From the NCBI GenBank assembly GCA_902537725.1, contig CACBCD010000004.1, forward strand, positions 17,944 to 81,943: 64,000 nt of DNA, read 5' to 3'. Shown one piece after another: positions 16,346-25,352 of this stretch (the stretch's first letter is position 1; every line of letters starts with the position of its first letter). The stretch comes from an uncultured PS1 clade bacterium. GTDB taxonomy: Bacteria; Pseudomonadota; Alphaproteobacteria; MED-G09. The position numbers were made by a program, and so were the translations under genes. Below the pieces are notes generated by a model. It did not search any database and had not been told where the DNA came from. It saw only the letters and a list, made by a program, of their open reading frames with translations.

Positions 16346-17746
16346 ATGAAAAATAATAGAAACTTCCTTTTTTATGGGGTTGGTTCAGTTGCTTTTGGAA
16401 TAAAAGGAAATGCCTTTTCTTGGTTTCTATTTTTCTACTATAATATGGTTATTGGGTTACCTGCATGGATGGCATCTCTTGCATTAGCTATTGCAACTAT
16501 ATGGGATGCTATTTCTGATTTAATTATTGGTTATTCTTCCGATCATACTAAATCCCGTTTAGGAAGAAGACATCCATATATGTATGCTGCTCTAATACCT
16601 GTTCCAATTTTTTTCGTTTTACTATGGAACCCACCTACATTTGATACAGATTTTAATCTTTTTTTATATCTTCTCATTATGGCTATTCTAGTTAGAACAT
16701 TTACAACATTATTTGAAATACCTAATCAAAGCCTTGGTCCAGAGATTACAAGAGAATATCATGAAAGAACTAAAATGATGTCTTTGCGTTATTTTTTTGG
16801 CTGGATGGGCGGTACAATAATGACAATTTTAATGTATTTCGTATTTTTAAAACCTACTGCTGAATATCCAAATGGTCAGTTAAACCCTGAGGGTTATCAA
16901 ATATATGGAATTGTAGCTGCAATTATTATGTTGGTGGCTATGATTATTTCATCAAGAGGTTTAAATCATCTAATACCAAACTTATCTAAGCCAGCAGCTA
17001 ATAATAATTTTAGTGAAATTAAAGATGAGCTTAAGAGCACTCTTTTTAATAAGTCTTTTTTAGTATTATTTATTGGTGGAATTTTTGCTGGAATGGCTGC
17101 TGGATTTTCATCAGCCCTAAATATATATTTTAACACATTTTTTTGGGGTTTTAGTACTTTTCAAATTGGTATTGTTTCTTTTGTAGCTGTGGTGCCTGGT
17201 ATTATTTGTTCTATGGCAATTGCAAGGGTCTTATCAAAAAATATAGGCAAGAGAAAAGCTGCAATAATTTGCGGTAGCATAGCTTTAGTACTAACTCCAG
17301 TACCTTACGCTTTAAGAATTTTTGAATTGGCACCAAGTTTTGGATCCAATGGATTATTATTGATGATGAGTACATATTACTTTATTGAAGTTTCAACTGG
17401 AGTCGCTGTTACAATCCTAGTCTCATCTATGGTGTCGGATATTGTTGAAGATTCAGAGTTAACAACTAAAAAACGTTCAGAAGGTATCTTTTTTTCAGCA
17501 CAAGGTTTTTCTGCAAAAGCCGTATCGGGGGTTGGAATTTTTCTTGCAGGTCTTATTACGACATTAGCTGGATTACCCACTGATGCAAAACCAGGAGCAA
17601 TAGATGATAATATATTAATAAATGTAGCATTATTTTTTGTGCCCATTTATATGATTTTATATTTATTTTCGATCTATTTTTTTAGTTTGTATAAAATTGA
17701 TCAAGATACTCATGAGAGTAATCTTGCATTAATAAATAAAAGGTAA
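16346..17746 (+). CDS. GPH-family (MelB-like) sodium/proton symporter
   Basis: A 466-residue glycoside-pentoside-hexuronide:cation symporter with twelve membrane segments. The family signature is plain: an aspartate-containing helix IATIWDAISDLIIGYSSDHT, then SRLGRRHPYM, and FTTLFEIPNQSLGPEIT. The central SDIVEDSELTTKKRSEGIFFSAQGF is the second conserved loop. Family members import sugars, uronates or related small molecules with sodium or protons. A serine hydrolase gene follows 19 bases later, so an imported ester or amide could be the link, which is inference only. Confidence 0.87.
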   Translation: MKNNRNFLFYGVGSVAFGIKGNAFSWFLFFYYNMVIGLPAWMASLALAIATIWDAISDLIIGYSSDHTKSRLGRRHPYMYAALIPVPIFFVLLWNPPTFDTDFNLFLYLLIMAILVRTFTTLFEIPNQSLGPEITREYHERTKMMSLRYFFGWMGGTIMTILMYFVFLKPTAEYPNGQLNPEGYQIYGIVAAIIMLVAMIISSRGLNHLIPNLSKPAANNNFSEIKDELKSTLFNKSFLVLFIGGIFAGMAAGFSSALNIYFNTFFWGFSTFQIGIVSFVAVVPGIICSMAIARVLSKNIGKRKAAIICGSIALVLTPVPYALRIFELAPSFGSNGLLLMMSTYYFIEVSTGVAVTILVSSMVSDIVEDSELTTKKRSEGIFFSAQGFSAKAVSGVGIFLAGLITTLAGLPTDAKPGAIDDNILINVALFFVPIYMILYLFSIYFFSLYKIDQDTHESNLALINKR

Positions 17747-17765
17747 TTTTAGCAAGAGGGGGACT

Positions 17766-18944
17766 ATGACAAATTTTGATAGAAAAAATGTAATTCAAGA
17801 GATTGCTGATAGTTATGTAAATAGATCATTATTCAGTGGTATTGAATGGGTTGCAGAAAAATCAGGAAAAATAGTTTTATCTGGTAAGTCAGGATATCAA
17901 AACTTTGAACAAAAAAAATCTATTCCTGAAAATGCTATTTATAGAATTTATTCAATGACAAAGCCTATTACTTCCGTGATGGCGCTTAAGCTTATTGAAA
18001 GAGGTAAACTTAGATTATATGATCCTGTTTCTTCTTTCATACCCTCTTTTGAAAAACTCAAGGTAATGAATCCCGATGGCTCTCTTGAGGAGTTGAATAG
18101 ACCAATGATTATTGAAGATCTTTTGACTCATCGAAGTGGTTTTACATATGATTTTTTAATTGGGTGTCATGTCGCCCCTTTATACAGTGAAAGAGATATT
18201 TCAGATAATGGTAATAAAAGTTTAGAAGAGAAATGTGAAATTTTATCTGAGCTTCCTCTGGCACATCAGCCAGGCTCAAGATTTAATTATTCTGTATCCC
18301 TTGATGTATTGGCTAGGGTAATTGAGATTGTAAATGAAAAAGACTTTGGTGATACTCTTAAAGAAGAAATTTTTAAGCCACTTAATATGAAAGATACTGG
18401 TTTTGGTGTTGATGAGAAAAATTTATCAAGACTTATGTCTACCTATGGAGCATCTAATTTCAAAGAAATTATGAATATTGGACCTCATAAATTGTTGGAG
18501 ACAGATGTGAGTGCTCATAATCCTTATGACAGTGAAACATTTAGAAGGGGTGGTACTGGTTTATTCTCGACATCTGAGGATTACCTGTCATTTGCTAGAA
18601 TGTTGTTATCAGGTAAATCTAAAAGTGGTGAAACTTTATTATCAAGAAATATGGTTGAATTTATGAAAATTAATCGAATTCCTAATTCCCAGCTTCCTTT
18701 GATGTTGGGTCCTTTACCATTGGTAGGCTATGGTTGGAATTTGATAGGAAGAACTATGTTGGATAGAGGTCAAATGATGTCCCAAACTGGAGAAAATGAA
18801 TTTGGTTGGGCTGGAGCTGCTTCAACATATTTTTGGGTTGATCCTGATGAAGAACTTATAGGTATTATTATGACTCAATACTTAGGATCAATGTGGCCTA
18901 TAAACGATGACTTAAGAGCGGCTATGTATCAGGCTATTAGATAA
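17766..18944 (+). CDS. Serine hydrolase, class C beta-lactamase/CubicO family
   Basis: A 392-residue protein lacking a signal peptide, so probably cytoplasmic. The nucleophile motif is S63-M-T-K66; THRSGFTY is the usual follow-up motif. In place of YxN there is NYSVSLDV (YSV), and FGWAGAASTYFWVDP takes the position of the KTG-like motif. This pattern is that of esterase/transesterase members such as EstB or LovD relatives rather than penicillin-binding enzymes. GGGGG lies just before the ATG. It is the last gene of the 15.3-18.9 kb plus-strand group and converges on a DUF4345 gene with one base between. Confidence 0.88.
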   Translation: MTNFDRKNVIQEIADSYVNRSLFSGIEWVAEKSGKIVLSGKSGYQNFEQKKSIPENAIYRIYSMTKPITSVMALKLIERGKLRLYDPVSSFIPSFEKLKVMNPDGSLEELNRPMIIEDLLTHRSGFTYDFLIGCHVAPLYSERDISDNGNKSLEEKCEILSELPLAHQPGSRFNYSVSLDVLARVIEIVNEKDFGDTLKEEIFKPLNMKDTGFGVDEKNLSRLMSTYGASNFKEIMNIGPHKLLETDVSAHNPYDSETFRRGGTGLFSTSEDYLSFARMLLSGKSKSGETLLSRNMVEFMKINRIPNSQLPLMLGPLPLVGYGWNLIGRTMLDRGQMMSQTGENEFGWAGAASTYFWVDPDEELIGIIMTQYLGSMWPINDDLRAAMYQAIR

Positions 18945-18945
18945 A

Positions 18946-19332
18946 TTATATTTTTGATTTGATGAAAAAGATAAGTGCCATTACGTACTCAATACCAGCG
19001 TAAATAACTCTTTTTTCTTCGAGACCTTCAAAATAAGGTAAAAAACCAACTGATCTTCCAACGGCAAGCCCTAACATTAACAGACTAAAAACACTAAACC
19101 AGCTTCTTCGTGTATCAGGTTGATGAGTTGCAAGAAGTATACCAAGACCCATAAATGAAAACATTCCAGCAAGAGCTCTTATTTCACTTGCACCAGCTTC
19201 GCTTTGAATAACAACATTGAGGCTCACAATATCATTCTTTGCAAAAATATTTGGATCATATACACCCACCAAACCGAGGATAAGCCACATAATACCAAGA
19301 CCATAACAAAGAATATTGATAATAAATTTCAT
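18946..19332 (-). CDS. DUF4345-like membrane protein
   Basis: A 128-residue membrane protein with four hydrophobic helices. The middle SEIRALAGMFSFMGLGILLA and the RRSWFSVFSLLMLGLAVGR segment fit the DUF4345 family, whose hallmark is S-E-I-R-A followed by a glycine-rich helix. Function unknown. It stands alone on the minus strand, between the serine hydrolase stop and the M48 peptidase gene, 51 bases downstream of the latter. Confidence 0.65.
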   Translation of the reverse strand: MKFIINILCYGLGIMWLILGLVGVYDPNIFAKNDIVSLNVVIQSEAGASEIRALAGMFSFMGLGILLATHQPDTRRSWFSVFSLLMLGLAVGRSVGFLPYFEGLEEKRVIYAGIEYVMALIFFIKSKI

Positions 19333-19383
19333 AATTATAAAATAAACTAATTTATCTTAAATAAAAAGATTATTAGAAAATAT

Positions 19384-20436
19384 TTAATCCTCTATTTGAA
19401 TTCTTTCAGGGAGAAGAGGCTCTGATTTTAGAATCTTTTTATCAATTTCTTTATTAACAGCTTCTATGTTAACCCATCTTTCTGATGAGGAGGGGTGCGT
19501 TGATGCATAAGAAATTGATCTAGGGTTTTCTACCGACATTCTCCTCCAGAAGTTTGCTACACCCTCTCTTTCAATTCCTGAATTAGCAAGAATATACATT
19601 CCAACATAATCAGCTTCTCGTTCAAAATCCTGACTATACATTTGAGCTCCTAGACTTCCAAATGTACCTCTTGTATTTACACCTGCACCTGCAGCTGCAA
19701 GGTCTACAATTGTTCCTAATAAATAATTATTTGTCTTTTTCTCAATATGCCCCTCAATATTATGAGCTAACTCATGAGCTATAACCATTTGTAGTTCTTT
19801 ATCCTCATTAATAAATCTCAGCATTCCTTGAGTTATGTAAATATTTTTACCATCGGCAAAAGCGTTAAGTGAATTATCCTGTCTTAAAATAATTCTATGA
19901 TTACAAATTTTAACTGGCTTAATCTCAAATATTTGAATTTCATTATTTCTTTCAACTTTAACGCTAACTTTATTTTCACCGAAAATTCTTTTTCTAGTAT
20001 TTTTAATAATATCTTCACCTTCCCAACTATATTCAGGGGAGCTTATTTCTATGATTTTATCTTTTTTCTTTAAACCAGCAATATCTGCTGGTGATGATTC
20101 TATGACATATAATATTTGGGGTTCATTTGTTAAACCGATTTTTTCAGAGGCAGCATTTCTATAATTTTTATCAATTTCATTGAGCGATATAACCTCAATT
20201 CCAATAGTATCAGCTATATTTTTTTTGCAAAAATCTAGTGAGGATGAAAGAATTGGCCATGCAATACTATTTAATTTTTCGACACGATTATAATATGTTT
20301 CAAGAGCTATTCCTTGCATAATAGCTTTTTCTTTTTCGTTGTCTGAGTCAAGACCTCTGCTTGTAATTGTAGTTGGAGCCTCGCAAGACGCACAAATTAA
20401 TGTAATAGCTGTAAGTAAAAATATTTTTTTCAACAT
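19384..20436 (-). CDS. M48 family zinc peptidase with PDZ domain, lipoprotein
   Basis: A 350-residue protein starting at ATG 20436 (minus). An earlier frame extension would run through tRNA-Phe and is not used. The N-terminus LFLLTAITLICASC-like segment is a lipoprotein signal with the modified cysteine near residue 17, so it sits on a membrane in the periplasm. Residues about 75-150 form a PDZ domain (ESSPADIAGLKKKDKIIEI). The M48 domain has H221-E-L-A-H225 and EREADYVGMYILANSG, which supplies the third zinc ligand. PDZ before the catalytic part is seen in some M48 proteins of the BepA/LoiP type. It likely serves outer membrane or envelope protein quality control. The start lies 15 bases downstream of tRNA-Phe. 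Confidence 0.87.
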   Translation of the reverse strand: MLKKIFLLTAITLICASCEAPTTITSRGLDSDNEKEKAIMQGIALETYYNRVEKLNSIAWPILSSSLDFCKKNIADTIGIEVISLNEIDKNYRNAASEKIGLTNEPQILYVIESSPADIAGLKKKDKIIEISSPEYSWEGEDIIKNTRKRIFGENKVSVKVERNNEIQIFEIKPVKICNHRIILRQDNSLNAFADGKNIYITQGMLRFINEDKELQMVIAHELAHNIEGHIEKKTNNYLLGTIVDLAAAGAGVNTRGTFGSLGAQMYSQDFEREADYVGMYILANSGIEREGVANFWRRMSVENPRSISYASTHPSSSERWVNIEAVNKEIDKKILKSEPLLPERIQIED

Positions 20437-20450
20437 TAGTCTTTCTCTAA

Positions 20451-20526
<76 letters not shown>

Positions 20527-20535
20527 AAATAATAA

Positions 20536-20560
20536 ATATTACCAATTAATGAGGTAATAT
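20536..20560 (-). terminator. Hairpin between yacG and tRNA-Phe
   Basis: ATATTACC and GGTAATAT form a perfect eight-base inverted repeat around nine bases. On the minus strand it is followed by TTATTATTT, so it could weakly terminate the infA-yacG transcript or mark a processing point before tRNA-Phe. The stem is AT-rich. Confidence 0.3.
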
Positions 20561-20600
20561 AAACTTCCGTTACTAAGAGACAAGCCTAAATATACTATAT

Positions 20601-20750
20601 TTAAATATCAATTTTTTTCTGATCATTATTAATATGATAGCTTTCACCTAGCCATCTATTCAGATCTACTTGAGAACATCTTTTTGAACAAAAAGGGAAA
20701 AAATCTTTATTTGCAGTTTTTTTACAAGTTGGACATTTTGATTTAGTCAT
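20601..20750 (-). CDS. yacG: DNA gyrase inhibitor / zinc ribbon protein YacG
   Basis: A 49-residue protein. CPTCKK near the start and FCSKRCSQVDLNRWLG form the four-cysteine zinc ribbon and the invariant DL-x-RWL helix of YacG. In E. coli YacG binds GyrB and blocks DNA binding by gyrase. The gene lies 14 bases downstream of infA on the same strand. In many alphaproteobacteria maf and a ribonuclease G gene separate infA and yacG; here they are absent. Confidence 0.93.
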   Translation of the reverse strand: MTKSKCPTCKKTANKDFFPFCSKRCSQVDLNRWLGESYHINNDQKKIDI

Positions 20751-20764
20751 TAATTATCATTAAA

Positions 20765-20983
20765 TTACTTATGTCTATATGTTATACGCCCCTTTGTAAG
20801 ATCGTATGGTGTCATTTCAACCGTTACTTGATCTCCAGCTAGAACACGGATTCTATTTTTTCTCATCTTACCAGCTGTATGGGCAATTATTTCATGGTCG
20901 TTATCAAGTTTTACCTTAAAAGTTGCATTAGGTAAAAGCTCTAATACCGTTCCAGGAAATTCTAATAGTTCTTCTTTAGCCAC
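20765..20983 (-). CDS. infA: Translation initiation factor IF-1
   Basis: A 72-residue S1/OB-fold protein. [20 protein letters not shown], then [19 protein letters not shown] and [18 protein letters not shown] are the three blocks of IF-1 with normal length. It binds the A site of the small ribosomal subunit with IF-2 and IF-3 during initiation. A short gap of 74 bases separates it from the UPF0262 gene upstream on the same strand, leaving room for its own promoter. Confidence 0.98.
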   Translation of the reverse strand: MAKEELLEFPGTVLELLPNATFKVKLDNDHEIIAHTAGKMRKNRIRVLAGDQVTVEMTPYDLTKGRITYRHK

Positions 20984-21057
20984 AAAATCTCCGTTTAATA
21001 AAAATCTCTTATAGCAAACAAAATACAGTAATTAAAGTAATGAATTTTTTAAAAAGT

Positions 21058-21525
21058 CTAAATATATAATGAATACATAAGAGTAAATAATCTTCGAGAG
21101 GTATTTTTATCAATATTAAAATCTTTATTCAAAATGGATAAAAGGTTTTCAGCACCGTCATCATGAATTTTTCTTCTTACTTTTTCTATTTCCTCAATTT
21201 TTTCAACTGAACCATTTTTTATCGACTCATAATAACTAGAACAGGCATTATGATAATCCTTAAATATTTTTTTCAATTTACTTATTGAGCTACTGAATTG
21301 ATATATGTCTTTATTATCTTCATTTTTTAATTTTATTAAAAGTATTCCTTCCTTTAAAGAAATATTCATTATAAATGGCCCATTACTTTTCTCATCAATT
21401 ACCTGAAAATAATTTTCAGATATTAAATCATAGATAGCTGCTTCTCTTTCATAATTTACAAATTCATTTATTTTATTTTTATCGCTATCACTCAACTCAA
21501 TCTTAGAGATTTTATTATTTTCCAT
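21058..21525 (-). CDS. UPF0262 family protein
   Basis: A 155-residue cytoplasmic protein of the UPF0262 family, which is nearly confined to alphaproteobacteria. Typical blocks are NYEREAAIYDLISENYF near residue 27, a central strand region and the C-terminal VRRKIHDDGAENL followed by RRLFTLMYSL. Function unknown. It overlaps the end of hisD by 11 bases, in the standard alphaproteobacterial order. Confidence 0.88.
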   Translation of the reverse strand: MENNKISKIELSDSDKNKINEFVNYEREAAIYDLISENYFQVIDEKSNGPFIMNISLKEGILLIKLKNEDNKDIYQFSSSISKLKKIFKDYHNACSSYYESIKNGSVEKIEEIEKVRRKIHDDGAENLLSILNKDFNIDKNTSRRLFTLMYSLYI

Positions 21526-22807
21526 TTAATCTTGCCTGTATAGATTTAGCGTGTGCGTCTAAACCTTCACACTCAGCAATAATACTTGCAGAAGGGCCAA
21601 GTGCTCTTATAGTTTTTTGGTTATTTCTAATTGATGAAATTTTTTTAATAAAATTATAAACTGATAAACCAGAAGAGTTTTTAGATGCACCATTTGTAGG
21701 TAATACATGACTTGGTCCTAAAATATAATCACCCATTGCTTCAGGTGTCCATTTTCCTATGAAGATTACACCAGCATTAATTATATTTTTCTCAATTTTT
21801 TGAGCATTTTTAAACATTAGTGAAAGGTGTTCAGGAGCAATTTCATTAATTAAGTTATAGGATTTTTTTAAATCTTTGATAAGTATAATTAATCCATTTT
21901 TAATAATACTCTCTTTTATTATTTCTGATCTATCAGATGTCTTTATAAAAGATTTTATATTTTTACTAACGTCATTAGCAAATGTCTCATTATCAGTTAT
22001 TAAAATTGATTGAGCAGACTCATCATGCTCAGATTGAGCTAACATATCATAAGCTACCCATTCAGAATTATTGTACTTATCTGCAACAATTAAAATTTCA
22101 CTTGGTCCCGCAAACATATCAATTTTAACATCTCTAACTACTTGTTTTTTTGCTTCAGCAACCCATTGATTTCCTGGGCCTACAATAACATCAACAGGAT
22201 CTATAGTTTCTGTTCCATAAGTTAATGCTCCAATTGCTTGAGCACCCCCAACACGAAAGATTTTTTTAATTCCACAAAGCTCAGCGGCAACTAATGTAAG
22301 CGGATTAATTTCTCCTGAGGAAGGGACAGTCATTATTATCTCATTAACACCTGCTACTTTTGCAGGAATTGCACTCATAAGAACTGAGCTCGGATAGGAT
22401 GCCTTACCTCCTGGTGCATAAACACCTGCCTTTTCTAGGGGAAGCCAGCGAGTTTTAATATTCATACCTTCTTTATCTTTATAAAAAGTGTTTTTAGGCA
22501 TTTGTTTTTTATGAAATTTCTCGATTCGATTAGCTGCTAGCTTTAAAGCTTTAATACTATCGGTGCTACATAAATTTTTTGCTTTTTTTATTTCATTTGG
22601 TTTTACCCTCAGATTATTTGAGGGATCTTTAATATTATCAAATTTTTTTGCGTATTTAAAAAGTGCTTCATCTTTATTCTTTTTTATGTCATCGAGGATT
22701 TTTTTAACTTTTAATTCAATTGTACTTGATTGAAGTCTTTTTAAATTAATTATTTTTTCAAGATTAGTATTAAAATTTTTATCACTATATTTTATTATTT
22801 TAATCAT
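21515..22807 (-). CDS. hisD: Histidinol dehydrogenase
   Basis: A 430-residue enzyme that oxidises L-histidinol to L-histidine in two NAD-dependent steps, the last reactions of histidine synthesis. Family blocks include YAPGGKASYPSSVLM, VGGAQAIGAL, GPSEILIVAD, LAQSEHDESAQ (with zinc-site residues) and AEGLDAHAKSI at the end. Start: ATG 22807 is preferred because AGAGG precedes it by six bases; an ATG 15 bases upstream overlaps that site. The DUF2948 stop lies two bases before this start. No other his gene is in the window. Confidence 0.96.
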   Translation of the reverse strand: MIKIIKYSDKNFNTNLEKIINLKRLQSSTIELKVKKILDDIKKNKDEALFKYAKKFDNIKDPSNNLRVKPNEIKKAKNLCSTDSIKALKLAANRIEKFHKKQMPKNTFYKDKEGMNIKTRWLPLEKAGVYAPGGKASYPSSVLMSAIPAKVAGVNEIIMTVPSSGEINPLTLVAAELCGIKKIFRVGGAQAIGALTYGTETIDPVDVIVGPGNQWVAEAKKQVVRDVKIDMFAGPSEILIVADKYNNSEWVAYDMLAQSEHDESAQSILITDNETFANDVSKNIKSFIKTSDRSEIIKESIIKNGLIILIKDLKKSYNLINEIAPEHLSLMFKNAQKIEKNIINAGVIFIGKWTPEAMGDYILGPSHVLPTNGASKNSSGLSVYNFIKKISSIRNNQKTIRALGPSASIIAECEGLDAHAKSIQARLNGK

Positions 22808-22808
22808 T

Positions 22809-23231
22809 TTAATCCTCTTCATGGACAGGCTTATTTGGAATCTTCCATGAATCTCCCATATCTGTTAGAAATGCTTCAATACTCTCTACATCAATAGTTA
22901 TAGATTTATTATTAGAAAATTCTAAAAAAATTGAACCACTAGGTTTTACTTTACTTTCAAACCTTATTGCAAGAAGTACAAGAATGTCATCATTAGATTG
23001 TTTTTCAATACCAATAGATTTTACTGAATCGGCGTAGTCAAAATGAATAGCGCATCTTATTCTAGATGGATCTTCTTCTTCGTGACGATATCTATTCATC
23101 AATAAAGCAAATCTTTTTGTTTTATTATCGTAGCCCATTTCATTTGTTTTAATTATGGAGTCTTGGGTTAGAGATGAGATGATAGTAAGCTGTTCCTCAT
23201 CTTGGGCGATCAATTTCAAATTACTACTCAT
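22809..23231 (-). CDS. DUF2948 family protein
   Basis: A 140-residue alphaproteobacterial protein of unknown function. Family features are LKLIAQDEEQLTIISSLTQD at the start, FALLMNRYRHEEEDPSRIRCAIHF in the middle and FLTDMGDSWKIPNKPVH near the end. It overlaps the end of murA by eight bases and is followed by hisD two bases on, the same order as in many alphaproteobacterial genomes. It is presumably translated together with murA. Confidence 0.87.
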   Translation of the reverse strand: MSSNLKLIAQDEEQLTIISSLTQDSIIKTNEMGYDNKTKRFALLMNRYRHEEEDPSRIRCAIHFDYADSVKSIGIEKQSNDDILVLLAIRFESKVKPSGSIFLEFSNNKSITIDVESIEAFLTDMGDSWKIPNKPVHEED

Positions 23232-24507
23232 TATTATCTCTTTTTCTTTCTATTGCTGCTCCGCAGGATTTCAGTTTCTCTTCTATTTTATCAAAACCTC
23301 TATCTAAATGATATACTCGTCTTATAGTTGATGTTCCCTCTGCTCTCAAGGCTGCAATTATTAATGATGCTGAGGCTCTTAAATCTGTTGCCATTAAAGG
23401 TGCTCCATACAGTTTTCTAACCCCGTCAACAATAGCAGTATCGCTTTGAAGTTCAATTTTTGCTCCTAACCTTACAAGCTCTTGGACATGCATAAATCTA
23501 TTTTCAAAAATAGTCTCTTTAATTTTACTTCTACCGTTTGAATAGGTCATTAAAGCCATAAACTGAGCTTGTAAATCTGTAGGAAAACCTGGATAGGGTT
23601 TTGTTTCGATATCTGTAGGCTGAATTATTCTATTTTTCTTTATAAGTTCGATAGAATTTTTATATGATTTTATATCTACATCAGTATTTTCTAATACATG
23701 TCTTAAAGTCTCAATTTCTTTTATACCTATCGAATTTAATTTCAATTTACCACCTGTTGCTGCTAAGGCTAAAGCATAAGTTCCCGCCTCAATTCGATCA
23801 GGTGGTGAAATAATATCTATACCTTTGAGATATGAGCATCCTTTTATAATAATTTTATTAGTTCCATACCCTGTTATGTGAGCGCCCATTTTATTTAACA
23901 TTTTAGCAAGTGATATTACCTCTGGCTCCATTGCAGCGTTCCTTAGTATTGATTCTCCTTCAACTAAAGATGACATCATTAAAAAAAAGTGAGTAACACC
24001 AACAGATGGAAAATTTAGTTTGTAGTTAATGGGTTTTAAATTATTTCTTACAGATGCCTGTACGTAGCCGTCTTTTATTGTTATTGATGCACCCATTTTT
24101 TCTAATATTGATAAATAAAAGTTAATTGGTCTTATACCTATCGCACAGCCACCAGGAAGAGAAACTTTTGCTTCTCCATATCTCAAAATTAGAGGTGCTA
24201 AAACCCAAAAACTTGCTCTCATTCTTCTTACTAAATCATAAGAAGCTAAATTATTTTTTATTTCTCTTGTTTGAATAATTAATTTGTATGAGGAATTATT
24301 TTCATTTTTTAGTTCAAACTCTGAACCAAGAGTTTTAATTAATTTAAGTAAAGTAGATACATCTGAGAGATCAGGAATATTCTTAATTTTAACCTTATCT
24401 TTGGTTAATAAAGAAGCAATTATCATTGGTAAAGAAGCATTTTTAGATCCTGAAATATTTATTTCACCCTCTAGGTAATTTCCGCCTTTGACTTGAATTA
24501 AATCCAT
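23224..24507 (-). CDS. murA: UDP-N-acetylglucosamine 1-carboxyvinyltransferase
   Basis: A 427-residue enzyme that joins enolpyruvate from PEP to UDP-GlcNAc, the first committed step of peptidoglycan synthesis. GSKNASLPMI (about 20-29) and the active-site loop LPGGCAIGIRP with C121 are present, so the enzyme should be fosfomycin-sensitive by residue. PPDRIEAGTYALA and PGFPTDLQAQFMAL are further family blocks. ATG 24507 is preferred over a TTG two codons upstream. The start lies two bases after the TGA of a 39-codon gene, implying translational coupling. Confidence 0.97.
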   Translation of the reverse strand: MDLIQVKGGNYLEGEINISGSKNASLPMIIASLLTKDKVKIKNIPDLSDVSTLLKLIKTLGSEFELKNENNSSYKLIIQTREIKNNLASYDLVRRMRASFWVLAPLILRYGEAKVSLPGGCAIGIRPINFYLSILEKMGASITIKDGYVQASVRNNLKPINYKLNFPSVGVTHFFLMMSSLVEGESILRNAAMEPEVISLAKMLNKMGAHITGYGTNKIIIKGCSYLKGIDIISPPDRIEAGTYALALAATGGKLKLNSIGIKEIETLRHVLENTDVDIKSYKNSIELIKKNRIIQPTDIETKPYPGFPTDLQAQFMALMTYSNGRSKIKETIFENRFMHVQELVRLGAKIELQSDTAIVDGVRKLYGAPLMATDLRASASLIIAALRAEGTSTIRRVYHLDRGFDKIEEKLKSCGAAIERKRDNNE

Positions 24508-24509
24508 AA

Positions 24510-24629
24510 TCAATCTTCTTCAATTTTTAATTTTTGTTTTTTTATTTGTTGTTTTCGCCTTCTCAAATTTTTCCTTAATGCTTCGTATAATTTTTGATCT
24601 TTAATTTTATCTTTCTCTTTATTTTTCAT
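24510..24629 (-). CDS. Small basic protein upstream of murA
   Basis: A 39-codon gene: ATG at 24629, TGA at 24510-24512 (minus). The product is rich in lysine and arginine, with YEALRKNLRRRKQQ as its core. Small alphaproteobacterial proteins with a similar L-x-x-ALR-x-NL-x-RRK pattern sit upstream of murA, which is why I call it real in spite of its size. The stop is two bases from the murA ATG. Function unknown; nucleic acid binding is possible from charge alone. Confidence 0.65.
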   Translation of the reverse strand: MKNKEKDKIKDQKLYEALRKNLRRRKQQIKKQKLKIEED

Positions 24630-24668
24630 AATTTTAAAAACCTTTAGCTTTAGACAGGTAATTATTTA

Positions 24669-24700
24669 TTGACATACTTGTATCTTTAGTTGATTTAAAT
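24669..24700 (+). promoter_or_regulatory. Possible promoter of tRNA-Thr
   Basis: A perfect TTGACA at 24669-24674 is followed by TTAAAT at 24695-24700, seven bases before the tRNA start at 24707. The 20-base spacing is longer than usual, so the -10 element could instead be GATTTA at 24692-24697 with a 17-base spacer. Confidence 0.4.
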
Positions 24701-24706
24701 TAGTGA

Positions 24707-24781
<75 letters not shown>

Positions 24782-24949
24782 TTTTAAATCCTTCATATAT
24801 TAACATTATCATTATCTGGGTAAAATTTAAAAAATTTGTAATTTATTCTTAATTTAAACTGACTGTTATTTTTAGAATCAATTTTTTCAAAAAAAAAATA
24901 AATTTTAATTATAATTGTGTCTATACAATTTTTTTCAAATATCTAAATA

Positions 24950-25117
24950 ATGGCTATTTTAAGCTATTTTTTTAATATTTTAAATAAATTATGGCTAAAA
25001 TATGTCAAAAAAAAGGAAAGATTTGTTGACAAATCATTATTAAAAAGATGGAATCCCAACATTGATTTGTTTTTTAATAGATCATTCAAACATGCAAGGG
25101 AGGATATAGCATGCTAA
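24950..25117 (+). CDS. Possible 55-residue protein coupled to the next gene
   Basis: ATG 24950 opens a 55-codon frame ending at TAA 25115-25117, which overlaps the ATG of the next gene as ATGCTAA. The product would have a hydrophobic start (MAILSYFFNILNKLW) and a basic, aromatic remainder (KRWNPNIDLFFNRSFKHARED). The overlap and the plausible composition support a gene; the lack of a clear ribosome site and the AT-rich sequence argue for chance. The rest of the stretch 24782-24949 shows nothing but AT-rich sequence. A palindrome GATTTGT-TG-ACAAATC lies inside at 25020-25035. Confidence 0.35.
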   Translation: MAILSYFFNILNKLWLKYVKKKERFVDKSLLKRWNPNIDLFFNRSFKHAREDIAC

Positions 25118-25332
25118 ATACTGCAAAAAACTTTTTAAGTGAAGTTGTATCATTAGGTCTTTTATTGATAGCTGTAGGCGTTGTTCTACAAGTTATTTTT
25201 GGTTCAGCTGTTCCATTTGTTGGTGGTGACATTGTTGGAAATTTAACTAACCTTATTGGTAGCCTTGGTGAAGGTGGTTTAGTTGGATTAATTTCAATTG
25301 GAATTATTCTTTACTTAATTCAACGTGCTTAA
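25111..25332 (+). CDS. Small two-helix membrane protein, probably highly expressed
   Basis: A 73-residue protein with two membrane segments (about residues 10-31 and 54-71) joined by a glycine-rich link GGDIVGNLTNLIGSLGEGG. I do not recognise the family. Signals for high expression are good: AAGGGAGG seven to eight bases before the ATG and a strong terminator 20 bases after the stop, so it is likely its own transcription unit. Pore-forming, stress or energy-linked roles are all open. The long leader upstream could carry regulation. Confidence 0.8.
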   Translation: MLNTAKNFLSEVVSLGLLLIAVGVVLQVIFGSAVPFVGGDIVGNLTNLIGSLGEGGLVGLISIGIILYLIQRA

Positions 25333-25352
25333 ATAAAAATCAATTTTTTAAT

